Source of the DNA: Microbacteriaceae bacterium
Lineage (GTDB): Bacteria; Actinomycetota; Actinomycetes; Actinomycetales; Microbacteriaceae
Length of the DNA stretch: 27,265 nt
NCBI GenBank assembly: GCA_029979375.1
Contig: JAPOHQ010000006.1
Span: 1-27,265, forward strand
Direction of reading: 5' to 3'
Each line of letters begins with the position of its first letter. Within the stretch, counting starts at the first letter, position 1. Below the pieces are notes generated by a model, which saw nothing but the letters and a program-made list of their open reading frames with translations, ran no database searches and was not told where the DNA came from. Positions 7,742 through 15,750 of this stretch are shown here, piece after piece. Made by a program: the position numbers and the translations under genes.

Positions 7742-8602
7742 ATGCCAAAGAATTCAGCCGGCCATTTGCTCCCGGGTCGCCTTTCTCCAATGCGTAGCGT
7801 GCCGGCAGGCATCGTGAAACCCGAATACGTAGGAAAGCCTGCCCCGGCTCCTCATGTTGGTGGTGATGTCTATGACATCCAGACAATTCAGCGCATTCGG
7901 AAGGCAAGCAAGCTGGCAGCTCAAGCGCTTGAACTGGTCTTGAGTAGCGCAAAGGCCGGCATGACCACCGATGAACTCGACCAGATCGGGCACGACTTTT
8001 TGGTATCACAGGGTGCCTATCCCTCAACACTGGGTTATCGCGGTTATCCAAAATCGCTTTGCTCATCACTCAATGAGGTCATCTGCCATGGGATTCCGGA
8101 CAACACCGTTCTGGAAGAGGGTGACCTGATAAACATCGACATCAGCGCCTACCTAGACGGGGTCCACGGCGACACAAATGGGACAGTGGTTATCGGTTCC
8201 AACCCCGAAGCGGAACTTCTCGTCGAACGCACTCACGAGGCGATGATGCGAGGCATAAAAGCAGCACTCCCCTCAAGGCAGGTCAATATTATCGGCCGGG
8301 CCATCGAGAGCTATGCCAAGCGCTTCAACTACGGGGTGGTGCGCGATTTCACGGGGCATGGAGTCGGAACTAGTTTCCACAGCGGGTTGATCATTCCCCA
8401 CTATGACGACCCCGGCTATGACACCGAGATAGTTCCAGGAATGGTTTTCACGGTCGAACCCATGATTACCACTGGAGGAATCGAGTGGGATCTCTGGCAA
8501 GACGACTGGACTGTGACCACCAAAGACAAATCACTCACCGCGCAATTCGAACACACCATCCTGATAACTGAGGATGGGCCAGAAATACTTACCATTGCCT
8601 AA
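7742..8602 (+). CDS. map: Methionine aminopeptidase type I, with N-terminal extension
   Basis: This removes the initiator methionine from new proteins. 286 residues with an N-terminal extension of about 40 residues rich in Pro and Gly, as in M. tuberculosis MapB (MetAP1c). All five metal ligands of the pita-bread fold are present: D133 (INIDIS), D144 (VHGDTNG), H206 (TGHGVGTSFH), E239 (FTVEPMI) and E270 (QFEHTILIT), plus the substrate-binding H116 (ICHGIPD). The upstream base pattern fits a leaderless start at the ATG. Its TAA shares one base with the ppgK ATG (TAATG), so the two are almost certainly one transcript. Confidence 0.97.
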   Translation: MPKNSAGHLLPGRLSPMRSVPAGIVKPEYVGKPAPAPHVGGDVYDIQTIQRIRKASKLAAQALELVLSSAKAGMTTDELDQIGHDFLVSQGAYPSTLGYRGYPKSLCSSLNEVICHGIPDNTVLEEGDLINIDISAYLDGVHGDTNGTVVIGSNPEAELLVERTHEAMMRGIKAALPSRQVNIIGRAIESYAKRFNYGVVRDFTGHGVGTSFHSGLIIPHYDDPGYDTEIVPGMVFTVEPMITTGGIEWDLWQDDWTVTTKDKSLTAQFEHTILITEDGPEILTIA

Positions 8603-9351
8603 TGGGTAAAAAAGCAATCGGAGTAGATGTCGGTGGCACCGGCATCAAGGCTGCGGTTGTCGATACGAAAACCGGCGAGCTTACCTCAGAGCGCTTGAAA
8701 CTGGGCACACCCGATGGCGGAGAGCCGGAGGACATCGCCCAGGTCGTCAAGGCCATCGTCAATTCGCTGCCCGGGAGTAAGCCAAAACCCATTGGAATCT
8801 GTTTCCCCGCGGTTGTGCAGAACGGCTTTACCCAATCGGCCGCAAATGTCAGCGACCGGTGGATCGGCCTGGATGCCAAGACGCTTTTCTCCGAGGCGCT
8901 GGGCCAAGAGGTTTTGGTCATGAACGATGCCGATGCCGCTGGGGTTGCCGAGGTTGACTTCGGAGCGGGTAGATCGGTCAAAGGCCTGATAGTGATGACC
9001 ACCTTGGGAACCGGTATCGGAACTGCACTGTTTTACAAAGGGCGGCTCATACCTAACGCCGAACTTGGGCACATCGAAATAGACGGAGTGGACTACGAGA
9101 CCATGGCCGCCTACTCCGCGATGGAGCGTGAAGGCTTGAGCTTTGCCCAGTGGGCAGAGCGACTGCAGCGCTATTACAGTCAGTTGGAGAAGCTGCTTAG
9201 CCCTGCACTATTCATAGTCGGCGGAGGAATCAGCAAGTCGTCTGATGAGTTCTTGCCCCTGCTTGATCTAAAGACCCCGATTGTCCCTGCTCAACTACTG
9301 AATGCCGCCGGCATCATTGGTGTAGCGGCGGCGGCCAGAGAGAGTGTTTGA
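8602..9351 (+). CDS. ppgK: Polyphosphate glucokinase
   Basis: This phosphorylates glucose to glucose 6-phosphate using inorganic polyphosphate, and often ATP, as donor. It is an ROK/ASKHA-fold protein of 249 residues. The phosphate-binding loop is GVDVGGTGIKAAVVD (about residues 7-21). The family segments TTLGTGIGTALF and LIPNAELGHIEIDG follow, and the conserved C-terminal region has LFIVGGGISKSSDEFLPLL and VPAQLLNAAGIIGVA. Length and motifs match actinobacterial PPGK and not plain ROK glucokinase, which is longer. It overlaps map by one base. The stop codon directly abuts the 3' end of the oppositely oriented RNase P RNA, with no terminator in between. Confidence 0.93.
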   Translation: MGKKAIGVDVGGTGIKAAVVDTKTGELTSERLKLGTPDGGEPEDIAQVVKAIVNSLPGSKPKPIGICFPAVVQNGFTQSAANVSDRWIGLDAKTLFSEALGQEVLVMNDADAAGVAEVDFGAGRSVKGLIVMTTLGTGIGTALFYKGRLIPNAELGHIEIDGVDYETMAAYSAMEREGLSFAQWAERLQRYYSQLEKLLSPALFIVGGGISKSSDEFLPLLDLKTPIVPAQLLNAAGIIGVAAAARESV

Positions 9352-9690
9352 CGGGTCGGCCGATACGCCGGGTTCTGTCGCGCTAAGCGCTGACGGTCAT
9401 CTATCTCGACCCTCGATTACTCGGGGGTTCTAGCAACCTACCCGGAGGCTTGAGCGAGCAGCTCTCGAACGCCTCCTGCTTGGTCTTGCTCCAGGCGAGG
9501 TTTACCTAGCCAAACAGGTCACCCTGTCTGCTGGTGGTCTCTTACACCACCGTTTCACCCTTACCCTTGCGGGCGGTTTACTTTCTGTTGCACTATCTCT
9601 CGGGTTACCCCGGGTGGGAGTTACCCACCACCTTGCTCTGTGGAGCCCGGACGTTCCTCGACAATGTCGCGACCGCCTGGCCGACCCATC
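9352..9690 (-). ncRNA. rnpB: RNase P RNA (bacterial type A)
   Basis: This is the catalytic RNA of RNase P, which matures tRNA 5' ends. Read on the minus strand, it starts at about GATGGGTCGGCC and ends with GGCCGACCCG, which pair as helix P1. The universal cores are present in order: GAGGAACGTCCGGGCTCC (P4 5' side), GTGCAACAGAAAG, GGGTAAGGGTGAAACGGTGG, GGCTAGGTAAACC, GGAGCAAGACCAAGC, GGGTAGGTTGCTAGAA, and ACAGAACCCGGCGTATCGG (P4 3' side). The ends are approximate to a few bases. The 3' end has no CCA-pairing doubt that can be resolved here and no T-run terminator before ppgK. Confidence 0.95.
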
Positions 9691-9697
9691 AGCTACA

Positions 9698-9725
9698 AGC
9701 CTACTTTTCGAGCAGGTGAGCGCAA
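9698..9725 (-). promoter_or_regulatory. Promoter of RNase P RNA
   Basis: On the minus strand TTGCGC (complement of 9720-9725) and TAGGCT (complement of 9698-9703) are spaced by 16 bases. The -10 box ends seven bases before the predicted RNA 5' end near 9690. Most of this promoter lies inside the last codons of the upstream phosphatase reading frame. Confidence 0.55.
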
Positions 9726-10282
9726 GAGTTGACTGTGAATACCTCGGCGAAGTCCGCAAAGAAGCGATAGATGCTGATTCCGCCCGGGGAGCTGTTAATG
9801 CCAAAGTGGATGGAGCTTGCACCCGGCATGGCATAGGCCGCAATGGCCCTCGTCGGCATCATGTGGGTTGCTATGGCAACCGTCTGACCGCGGTTTGCAG
9901 AGACAATCTCCTGCAACGCGGCTTGAACCCGAACCGCCAGGTCATTTACAGACTCCCCGCCCGGTGGTCTTGAGTCAAGCGAGCCTCGCCACGCAGCAAC
10001 CTCGGCAAGGGCGTCGGTCTCGAGATCTGCCATCGAAGCCATTTCCCATTCGCCGAAGCCAATCTCCCGGAGCCTGGCATCGGGAACCATCGGCAGCTTC
10101 TTCCCAATTGCCAGAGCAGTCTGAGTCGTGCGCAGCATTGGCGAGTGGTAGACCTTCGAGATTTCAGGCAACCCAAACTGCTCCAATAGGACCGTTGTAG
10201 CTTCGGCAGCCCGCTCGACCTCCCAGAAACCCAGTTTTGAGAGCTCGGGGTCGGTGCCATCGCCACCGGAAATGAGGTTCTT
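9701..10282 (-). pseudogene. Histidine phosphatase domain cut off from its RHG motif by an in-frame stop
   Basis: In actinobacteria an RNase HI domain is commonly fused to a histidine-phosphatase (phosphoglycerate mutase/CobC-like) domain; M. tuberculosis Rv2228c is an example. This stretch continues the RNase HI frame after the TAG at 10283-10285. It reads KNLISGGDGTDPELSKLG, then HSPMLRTTQTALAIG, FGEWE, PGGES and AIATHMMPTRA with the second catalytic histidine. The first catalytic histidine (RHG) lies upstream of the stop, so a protein started inside this stretch (the earliest plausible TTG is at 10186) would lack it and should be inactive. Whether the gene is truly broken depends on the sequence being correct at 10283-10285. 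Confidence 0.75.
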
Positions 10283-10285
10283 CTA
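10283..10285 (-). other. In-frame TAG interrupting the RNase HI-phosphatase gene
   Basis: The minus-strand codons read CGC CAT GGT CAC ACC GTA AAC ACG TAG AAG AAC CTC ATT TCC GGT GGC GAT GGC, that is RHGHTVNT-stop-KNLISGGDG. Members of this family usually have a sense codon here in the same spacing between the RHG motif and the ISGG segment. A GAG glutamate codon would be one base away. The frame is unbroken on both sides. Confidence 0.88.
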
Positions 10286-10804
10286 CGTGTTTACGGTGTG
10301 ACCATGGCGAACGACGACAACCGTGGTTGGCTCAACAGTCTGCCTAGGAGCCCTAATGCTGCGTGGTTGGATCGTGGCAAGCTCAACTTGGCTATCGCCG
10401 CGAGATTCGAAGTTCCCAGAGTCCAACGCACGATTCGCATTTGCATCGGCGGCGCTATTTTGCTCCCTTGGAATCCATTCGAGTTTTGCGTCGAAGTCCC
10501 GTAGTAATCCCATAGCCTCCGCGGCAAGCTCAGCCATGTTGGCATTCTTGATCTTCCAACGCCCACTCAGTTGCTCCACGACGAGCTTTGAGTCCATGCG
10601 GATGGTGACGAGAAACTCTCCCAGCTGAGAGGCAAACCTCAAACCTGCTATTACACCTGCGTATTCAGCCTGGTTGTTCGTGGCAATTCCAATGGCCTCG
10701 CCAAAATCTGCAATCGTTGTGCCCTTGTCGTCCTGGATATGCACGCCGTATGCTGCGGGGCCGGGATTGCCGCGAGAGGCTCCATCTGCATAAATAAAAA
10801 TCAT
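10283..10804 (-). CDS. RNase HI domain protein (N-terminal part of RNase HI-phosphatase)
   Basis: This degrades RNA in RNA-DNA hybrids. It has 173 residues before the premature TAG. The RNase HI domain (about 1-128) keeps its four acidic catalytic residues: D7 (IYADGASRGNPGP), E47 (NNQAEYAGV), D71 (RMDSKLVVE) and D120 (NSAADANANRA). A linker (about 129-158) and the beginning of a histidine phosphatase domain, VVVVRHGHT, follow. The ATG at 10804 shares a base with the TAA of the zinc-ribbon gene upstream, so the start is secure; a longer frame back to 10843 lies inside that gene. The truncated product should retain RNase HI activity while the phosphatase is lost. Confidence 0.88.
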   Translation of the reverse strand: MIFIYADGASRGNPGPAAYGVHIQDDKGTTIADFGEAIGIATNNQAEYAGVIAGLRFASQLGEFLVTIRMDSKLVVEQLSGRWKIKNANMAELAAEAMGLLRDFDAKLEWIPREQNSAADANANRALDSGNFESRGDSQVELATIQPRSIRAPRQTVEPTTVVVVRHGHTVNT

Positions 10805-11517
10805 TAGCGAACCAGAATTGCTCCACACTCGGGGCAGGAGCACAGCTCATCTTCGGCAACTGCTGAGATCTCGCTCATCGCGGTCGAATTCAGCGACATG
10901 TTGCAGGCCGAGCAGTTCGAACCCGTGAGTCTGCCAATAGCGATTCCCTTGGCAAGACGAGCCTCGAAGAGCTCTAGCAGTTCGCCAGTAACCTGAGTCT
11001 TCAGGGACTGAATCTCAGAGATTAGGCGGTCGCTGTCCTGCTTCAAGCCTGCAAGTTTTTGCTGGAGATCGGACTTAGCCGCCTCGAGCTCAGCCTCGGC
11101 AGACAGATGCTCTGCCTGGAGCCTGGTTAGTTCCGCCTTTGAGATTTCAACCTGATCCATCAGTTCAAGCTCATCGTCTTCAAGCTTGCTAAGGCGGGAC
11201 TTGAGTGACTCAATCTCCACCTGGATGCCGGCAATGTCTTTGCTGCTGGATGATTCATTTAGGCGCTGATTGTCCTTTATGAGTCTGTTCTCGACTAGTT
11301 CGACATCATTCTCGAGGCGCTTCAGATCCCGCTCGAGTTCCTCGTCTCTTAGCCGCTGATCACTGATTGCCTCGCTTAAGGTCGCAATGCGGTCGCGAAC
11401 CTGATCAATCTCGCCGCCACCTCTAATCTCATTGGCCTCGGCAACCAGCTTGCGCTGCGCGAGGATGTCGCGCTGAATCTCAAATAGCGTTTCCAGTTCT
11501 GAGGTATTTACTTTCAT
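10804..11517 (-). CDS. Coiled-coil protein with C-terminal zinc ribbon (CT398/Rv2229c-like)
   Basis: 237 residues from the ATG at 11517. About residues 5-175 are strongly charged heptad-like helix (many E, K, L, with segments such as LKRLENDVELVENRL), expected to form a long coiled-coil hairpin. The C-terminal part carries paired cysteines, NCSACNMSL and CSCPECGAILVR, forming a C4 zinc ribbon. This is the family known as zf-RING_7 or CT398; a nucleic-acid or flagellar-export-related role has been proposed for some members, but the actinobacterial function is unknown. It sits between Nif3 and RNase HI as in M. tuberculosis. Its ATG overlaps the Nif3 TGA (ATGA), which fixes the start; an alternative start at 11574 lies inside Nif3. 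Confidence 0.88.
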   Translation of the reverse strand: MKVNTSELETLFEIQRDILAQRKLVAEANEIRGGGEIDQVRDRIATLSEAISDQRLRDEELERDLKRLENDVELVENRLIKDNQRLNESSSSKDIAGIQVEIESLKSRLSKLEDDELELMDQVEISKAELTRLQAEHLSAEAELEAAKSDLQQKLAGLKQDSDRLISEIQSLKTQVTGELLELFEARLAKGIAIGRLTGSNCSACNMSLNSTAMSEISAVAEDELCSCPECGAILVR

Positions 11518-12314
11518 TGCATCACCGCAAAGTCCCACGGATCGGTTCTGAGATCCGAAACTACAAACTCGCACTCTGGATGACGCTGCGAGAGCTCGCG
11601 CGCTGCAAGGTCAAGCCACAGCCACTCGGCAGCCCAGTGGGCGATGTCTATCAGCGCCGGCCCGTCCGAGAGCTTGGACTGCTCGATGAAATCCTGGCTT
11701 GGATGGTGACGAAGATCTGAAGTTATGAAGACATCGGCGCCTGACCTAAGAGCAAGACCTAGATAGCTGTCCCCCGCACCTGCAACAAGCGCGACACGAG
11801 AGACGTTTTTGTCACCAGCTCCAGCGACTCGAACACCCTGAGCAGTTGGAGGAAGCTTGCTTGCAATAAACCTTGCGAAATCCAGCAGGGTTGTTTCGGA
11901 AATCTTGCCAACTGCGCCGTGTCCGGTTTCCTTGTCCAGCGGTTCTATTTCGGTCATCCCGAGACTTTCGGCAAGAGCCCGCCCGACGCCTATCTCGGCA
12001 ATGTCGGCATTGGTGTGCGCGGCAAATACCGCCAGGCCGGATCGAATCGCTTTAGCCGCAAGGTTTCCCTTGAGGGTCAACTCCCCCAGTTCGTTGACAC
12101 CGCGCAACAGCATGGGGTGGTGGCTAAGCAGTACTTGGGCGCCTGACTCGCTGGCCTCCGCGATGACCTCCGCGGTGACATCAACGCTTAGAACAACCTT
12201 AGAAACCTCTTGGCTGGGGTGGCCAAGCATCAAACCTGGGCGATCCCAGTCCTCGGCGGTGGCGCTAGGCCAAAGCGCTTCGAAGGTTTTGATGAGATCC
12301 GAAAGTTGGGTCAT
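11514..12314 (-). CDS. Nif3-family (YqfO/YbgI-like) metal-binding protein
   Basis: About 266 residues. Family features are EDWDRPGLMLG near the N-terminus, the metal-binding LLSHHPMLLRG, AAHTNADIAEIGVGRALAE, GAGDSYL, FITSDLRHHPSQDF, and a C-terminal IDIAHWAAEW histidine. Nif3 proteins form hexameric rings with a dinuclear metal site; they are often named GTP cyclohydrolase 1 type 2, but the physiological reaction is not firmly known. I chose ATG 12314 because family members begin roughly ten residues before the LWP segment. A GTG at 12341 would add nine residues and leave only 12 bases to the tRNA. It is the first gene of a coupled run with the zinc-ribbon and RNase HI genes. Confidence 0.88.
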   Translation of the reverse strand: MTQLSDLIKTFEALWPSATAEDWDRPGLMLGHPSQEVSKVVLSVDVTAEVIAEASESGAQVLLSHHPMLLRGVNELGELTLKGNLAAKAIRSGLAVFAAHTNADIAEIGVGRALAESLGMTEIEPLDKETGHGAVGKISETTLLDFARFIASKLPPTAQGVRVAGAGDKNVSRVALVAGAGDSYLGLALRSGADVFITSDLRHHPSQDFIEQSKLSDGPALIDIAHWAAEWLWLDLAARELSQRHPECEFVVSDLRTDPWDFAVMQ

Positions 12315-12353
12315 AGGTAAAGCAAACCAGATATTTGCCACTGGCGGGTCGAG

Positions 12354-12426
12354 TGGGCCCTACCGGGCTCGAACCGATGACATCCACGGTGTAAGCGTGG
12401 CGCTCTACCAACTGAGCTAAAGGCCC
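12354..12426 (-). tRNA. tRNA-Val (UAC anticodon)
   Basis: On the minus strand a complete cloverleaf folds. The acceptor stem GGGCCTT pairs with AGGGCCC, followed by discriminator A. The D arm contains GCTCAGTTGGTAGAGC. The anticodon stem CCACG/CGTGG holds loop CTTACAC with anticodon TAC. The T arm contains GGTTCGAGCC. It is 73 bases long, and the 3' CCA is not encoded. Confidence 0.97.
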
Positions 12427-12453
12427 GTCGAAGATGCTACTACAGAACTTGGG

Positions 12454-12909
12454 CTAGAGAAGATCCAAGGCAGCGCGATAGCTCTGCATATCTCTTGCCT
12501 CGGCCGGAGAGGTAGTGAACTTAGCAACTACCAGGCCGTCGGCATTGATGACAAAAGTTGCTCGAGTTCCATGCCCGCGCTCTTCAATGAAGGCTCCGTA
12601 AGCCTTGGTCACCTCGCCATGAGGCCAGAAATCAGCAAGCAATTGGAAGTCGTAGTTTTCGGCCTTTGCGAATGCGGCCTGGGTGAATTTGCTGTCAACC
12701 GAGATGCCTACGAGTTCGACCTTGGCATCCTTGAAGGCAGCGATGTTGTCGCGGAGCTCGCAAAGCTCACCGGTGCAGGTTCCGGAAAACGAGAGCGGAT
12801 AAAACACCAAGACAACCGGCTTCCCTCGATATTCGGATAGGTCAAACTCTTCCCCATCCTGATTGCTCAAAACAAACTGCGGTGCGATATCGCCGACAGA
12901 AACGCTCAT
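12454..12909 (-). CDS. ahpE: Thiol peroxidase of the AhpE type
   Basis: This reduces hydroperoxides with a reactive cysteine. It has 151 residues in a single peroxiredoxin domain. The motif PLSFSGTC (PxxxSxxC) places the peroxidatic cysteine at C45, the same number as I recall in M. tuberculosis AhpE. The AhpE-like segments LLADFWPHGEVTKAYG and RATFVI are present. Unlike that 1-Cys enzyme, this protein has a second cysteine five residues later (C50, in GTCTGELCEL), the arrangement of PrxQ/BCP enzymes. I chose the second of two adjacent ATGs (12909) because the ribosome binding site AAGGAG is six bases before it and only three before the first. A frame extending to 12966 has no support. A TATAGA (complement of 12935-12940) could be the -10 box. 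Confidence 0.9.
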   Translation of the reverse strand: MSVSVGDIAPQFVLSNQDGEEFDLSEYRGKPVVLVFYPLSFSGTCTGELCELRDNIAAFKDAKVELVGISVDSKFTQAAFAKAENYDFQLLADFWPHGEVTKAYGAFIEERGHGTRATFVINADGLVVAKFTTSPAEARDMQSYRAALDLL

Positions 12910-13026
12910 CATCGACTCCTTCTCTCTGTTTAGGTCTATAGCTAAGCAAAAAAATCTCTGCCTCAATAGACTTTATGGGTCCCCAAAAGGGAATTTTCAG
13001 TAAACAGCCACGAAAAGAGGCTTTCA

Positions 13027-15750
13027 GTGTCATTCAACAATCAGGATGCATTCGCCGTCAACACCCCCGACAAGGATCCCCAGGAAACCGCCGAGTGGGT
13101 CGAATCACTAGATGCCCTGGCAAAGACCCAGGGACGGGGTAGGGCGAGAGAGGTAATGCTCAATCTGCTTCGCCGCTCTCACGAGCTGCAGTTGAATGTC
13201 CCGCTGGTTCCCACCACCGACTACATAAACACCATCAGCCCAGAAGACGAGCCGGCTTTTCCAGGTGACGAGGCAATCGAGCGCACCTACCGAGCATGGA
13301 TGCGCTGGAACGCGGCCATCATGGTTCACCGCGCGCAGCGACCCGGGATTGCGGTTGGAGGACACATTTCCTCATTCGCTTCCAGCGCTTCGCTATACGA
13401 GGTCGGCTTCAACCACTTCTTCAAAGGGCATGACCACCCGGACGGCTCAGATCAGATTTACATCCAAGGCCATGCGGCACCGGGCCCCTATGCCAGAGCA
13501 TTTCGTGAGGGTCGTCTAAGCGAGGACGAGCTCGACTCGTTCCGGCAGGAGAAGTCCAGGCCGACGCGTGGTCTGCCTTCCTACCCGCACCCCCGGCTGA
13601 TGCCTGACTTCTGGCAGTTCCCCACCGTCTCGATGGGGCTGGGCCCGATCAGCGCCATCTACCAGGCGCAGTTCAACCGCTATCTGCAAGCGCGTGGCTT
13701 CAAGGACACCTCAAACCAGCATGTTTGGGCTTTTCTGGGCGACGGCGAGCTGGACGAGGTTGAGAGCCGCGGAGCACTCCAGCTCGCAGCAAACGACGGT
13801 CTTGACAACCTGACCTTCGTGGTCAACGCCAACCTGCAGCGTCTTGACGGACCGGTGCGTGGAAACGGCAAGATCATTCAGGAGATTGAGAGCTTCTTCC
13901 GCGGTGCCGGCTGGAATGTAATCAAGGTTATTTGGGGTCGCGAGTGGGATGCCCTGCTATCCAAGGACCACGATGGCGCCCTGGTTGACCTAATGAACAA
14001 GACCCCGGATGGCGATTACCAGACGTATAAGACCGAAGATGGCGCCTTTGTCCGAGAAAACTTCTTCAATCGTGACCCAAGGACCGCAGCGCTGGTAGCC
14101 GACATGACCGACGATCAAATATGGTCGCTGAAGCGAGGCGGCCACGACTACAACAAGATCTACGCCGCATACCAGGCCGCTGTGAACCACAAGGGTCAGC
14201 CAACGGTCATCATCGCAAAGACCATCAAGGGTTACGGACTCGGCAAGAGCTTTGAGGGTCGCAACGCCACCCACCAGATGAAGAAGCTAAAACTGGACGA
14301 TCTAAAGCAGTTCCGCGATGAGATGCGGGTTCCAATCGCGGATTCGCAACTTGAGGCTGACCCTTATCTGCCGCCTTACTACCGCCCAGAAAGCGGCTCA
14401 CCAGAGATCGAATACATGCTGGAGCGCAGAAGGGCCCTGGGGGGCTTCCTCCCGGAGCGCAGGAGTAAGTATGTCGACTTCAAGCTGCCAGATGAAAAGG
14501 CCTACGAGGTTCCTCGAAAGGGCAGTGGCAATCAGGAGGTAGCCACCACGATGGCATTCGTGAGAATGCTGAAGGACATTCTTCGCTCCGAGGGCACCGG
14601 CGAGAGGGTTCAGCTCATCATTCCCGATGAGGCTAGGACATTCGGTATGGACGCCTTCTTCCCGACCTCCAAGATCTACAACCCACACGGTCAGCACTAC
14701 ATCTCCGTTGACCGCGAGTTGTTGTTGAACTACAAGGAGAGCGAGAGCGGCCAGATTCTGCACACCGGAATCAACGAGGCGGGATCGGTCGCTGCCTTTA
14801 CTGCAAGTGGTTCGAGCTACTCCACGCACGGCCAACCCATCATTCCGATCTACGTCTTCTATTCGATGTTCGGATTCCAAAGAACAGCCGATTCGCTTTG
14901 GCTGGCTGGCGACCAAATGGTCCGCGGTTTCCTGATCGGAGCTACCGCCGGGAGGACGACTCTGACGGGCGAGGGCCTCCAGCACGCAGACGGCCACTCC
15001 CCGATCATTGCTAGCACCAACCCAGCCGTGGTCGCATACGACCCTGCCTACGGTTATGAAATCGCCCACATAGTTCGTAGCGGTTTGGAGCGGATGTATG
15101 GTGGCGAGCACCCGGACCCAAACGTGATGTACTACCTGACCGTTTACAACGAGCCGATGCTGCAACCGGCAGAGCCTGAAGATGTTGATGTCGATGGAAT
15201 CCTCCGAGGCATCCACAAGATTTCTGACTCCGATGGTTCCGGTATTCCGGCTCAGATCCTCGCCTCCGGTGTTGCGGTGCCATGGGCGCTCGAGGCTCAG
15301 GCTCTGTTGCGAGAGTGGGGAGTTAGCGCAGCAGTTTGGTCAGTTACCAGTTGGGGTGAGCTAAGAAAGGACGGTCTGGCGGCCGACCAGCAGCGCTTCC
15401 TCTACCCGAACCAAGACGCGCCCATGCCTTACATCACTCAGAAGCTTGCCGATGCCCAAGGACCAGTAGTCGGAGTCTCGGACTACATGCACGCACTTCC
15501 AGACATGCTCAGACCGTGGATACCCGGTGACTACGCGACCCTGGGAGCTGACGGGTTCGGCTTCTCTGACACCAGGCCTGCGGCAAGGAGACACTTCAAG
15601 ATCGATGGCCCTTCAATTGCCGTTCGAGTCCTTCAGCAACTCGCCTCGCAAGGAAAGTTGGATGCAAGCGTGTCTCAGAGTGCGATCGACAAATACCGGC
15701 TTCACGACGTAACTGCCGGAACCAGCGGATCGGCTGGTGGTGACGCCTAA
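13027..15750 (+). CDS. aceE: Pyruvate dehydrogenase E1 component, homodimeric type
   Basis: This decarboxylates pyruvate with thiamine diphosphate and feeds acetyl groups to the E2 subunit. It has 907 residues, the usual size for actinobacterial AceE. Around residues 238-300 the thiamine diphosphate motif begins GDGELDEVESRGAL and continues to NANLQRLDGPVRGNGK. Other marks are TIKGYGLGKSFEGRNATHQMKK, the transketolase pyrimidine-binding region (IIPDEARTFGMDAFF, INEAGSVAAF), TLTGEGLQHADGHS, and a C-terminal SDYMHALPDMLRPW. It starts at GTG with AGAGG six bases upstream. The next gene begins 14 bases inside its 3' end, linking it to the fatty acid genes. No E2 or E3 gene is in the window. Confidence 0.98.
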   Translation: MSFNNQDAFAVNTPDKDPQETAEWVESLDALAKTQGRGRAREVMLNLLRRSHELQLNVPLVPTTDYINTISPEDEPAFPGDEAIERTYRAWMRWNAAIMVHRAQRPGIAVGGHISSFASSASLYEVGFNHFFKGHDHPDGSDQIYIQGHAAPGPYARAFREGRLSEDELDSFRQEKSRPTRGLPSYPHPRLMPDFWQFPTVSMGLGPISAIYQAQFNRYLQARGFKDTSNQHVWAFLGDGELDEVESRGALQLAANDGLDNLTFVVNANLQRLDGPVRGNGKIIQEIESFFRGAGWNVIKVIWGREWDALLSKDHDGALVDLMNKTPDGDYQTYKTEDGAFVRENFFNRDPRTAALVADMTDDQIWSLKRGGHDYNKIYAAYQAAVNHKGQPTVIIAKTIKGYGLGKSFEGRNATHQMKKLKLDDLKQFRDEMRVPIADSQLEADPYLPPYYRPESGSPEIEYMLERRRALGGFLPERRSKYVDFKLPDEKAYEVPRKGSGNQEVATTMAFVRMLKDILRSEGTGERVQLIIPDEARTFGMDAFFPTSKIYNPHGQHYISVDRELLLNYKESESGQILHTGINEAGSVAAFTASGSSYSTHGQPIIPIYVFYSMFGFQRTADSLWLAGDQMVRGFLIGATAGRTTLTGEGLQHADGHSPIIASTNPAVVAYDPAYGYEIAHIVRSGLERMYGGEHPDPNVMYYLTVYNEPMLQPAEPEDVDVDGILRGIHKISDSDGSGIPAQILASGVAVPWALEAQALLREWGVSAAVWSVTSWGELRKDGLAADQQRFLYPNQDAPMPYITQKLADAQGPVVGVSDYMHALPDMLRPWIPGDYATLGADGFGFSDTRPAARRHFKIDGPSIAVRVLQQLASQGKLDASVSQSAIDKYRLHDVTAGTSGSAGGDA

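Noticed and set aside
9701..10186. Stand-alone phosphatase gene starting at TTG 10186
   Set aside because: It would lack the RHG motif and about 47 residues of the domain, there is no ribosome binding site, and the homologous frame continues upstream to the TAG.
2241..10285. Reassignment of TAA/TAG to amino acids as explanation for the internal stops
   Set aside because: Several intact genes in the window end at TAG (glnA, glnA2, panB, ahpE) or TAA (map, aceE, acpP, fabF) exactly where their families end, so both codons work as stops.
12980..12999. Small hairpin TCCC..GGGA followed by ATTTT before aceE
   Set aside because: The stem is only 3-4 bp and the T-run is short; too weak to call a terminator or attenuator.
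14398..15216. Long open frame on the minus strand opposite aceE (272 codons)
   Set aside because: It lies fully inside aceE, its translation resembles no known protein, and it has no start signals. It is a by-product of aceE codon usage.
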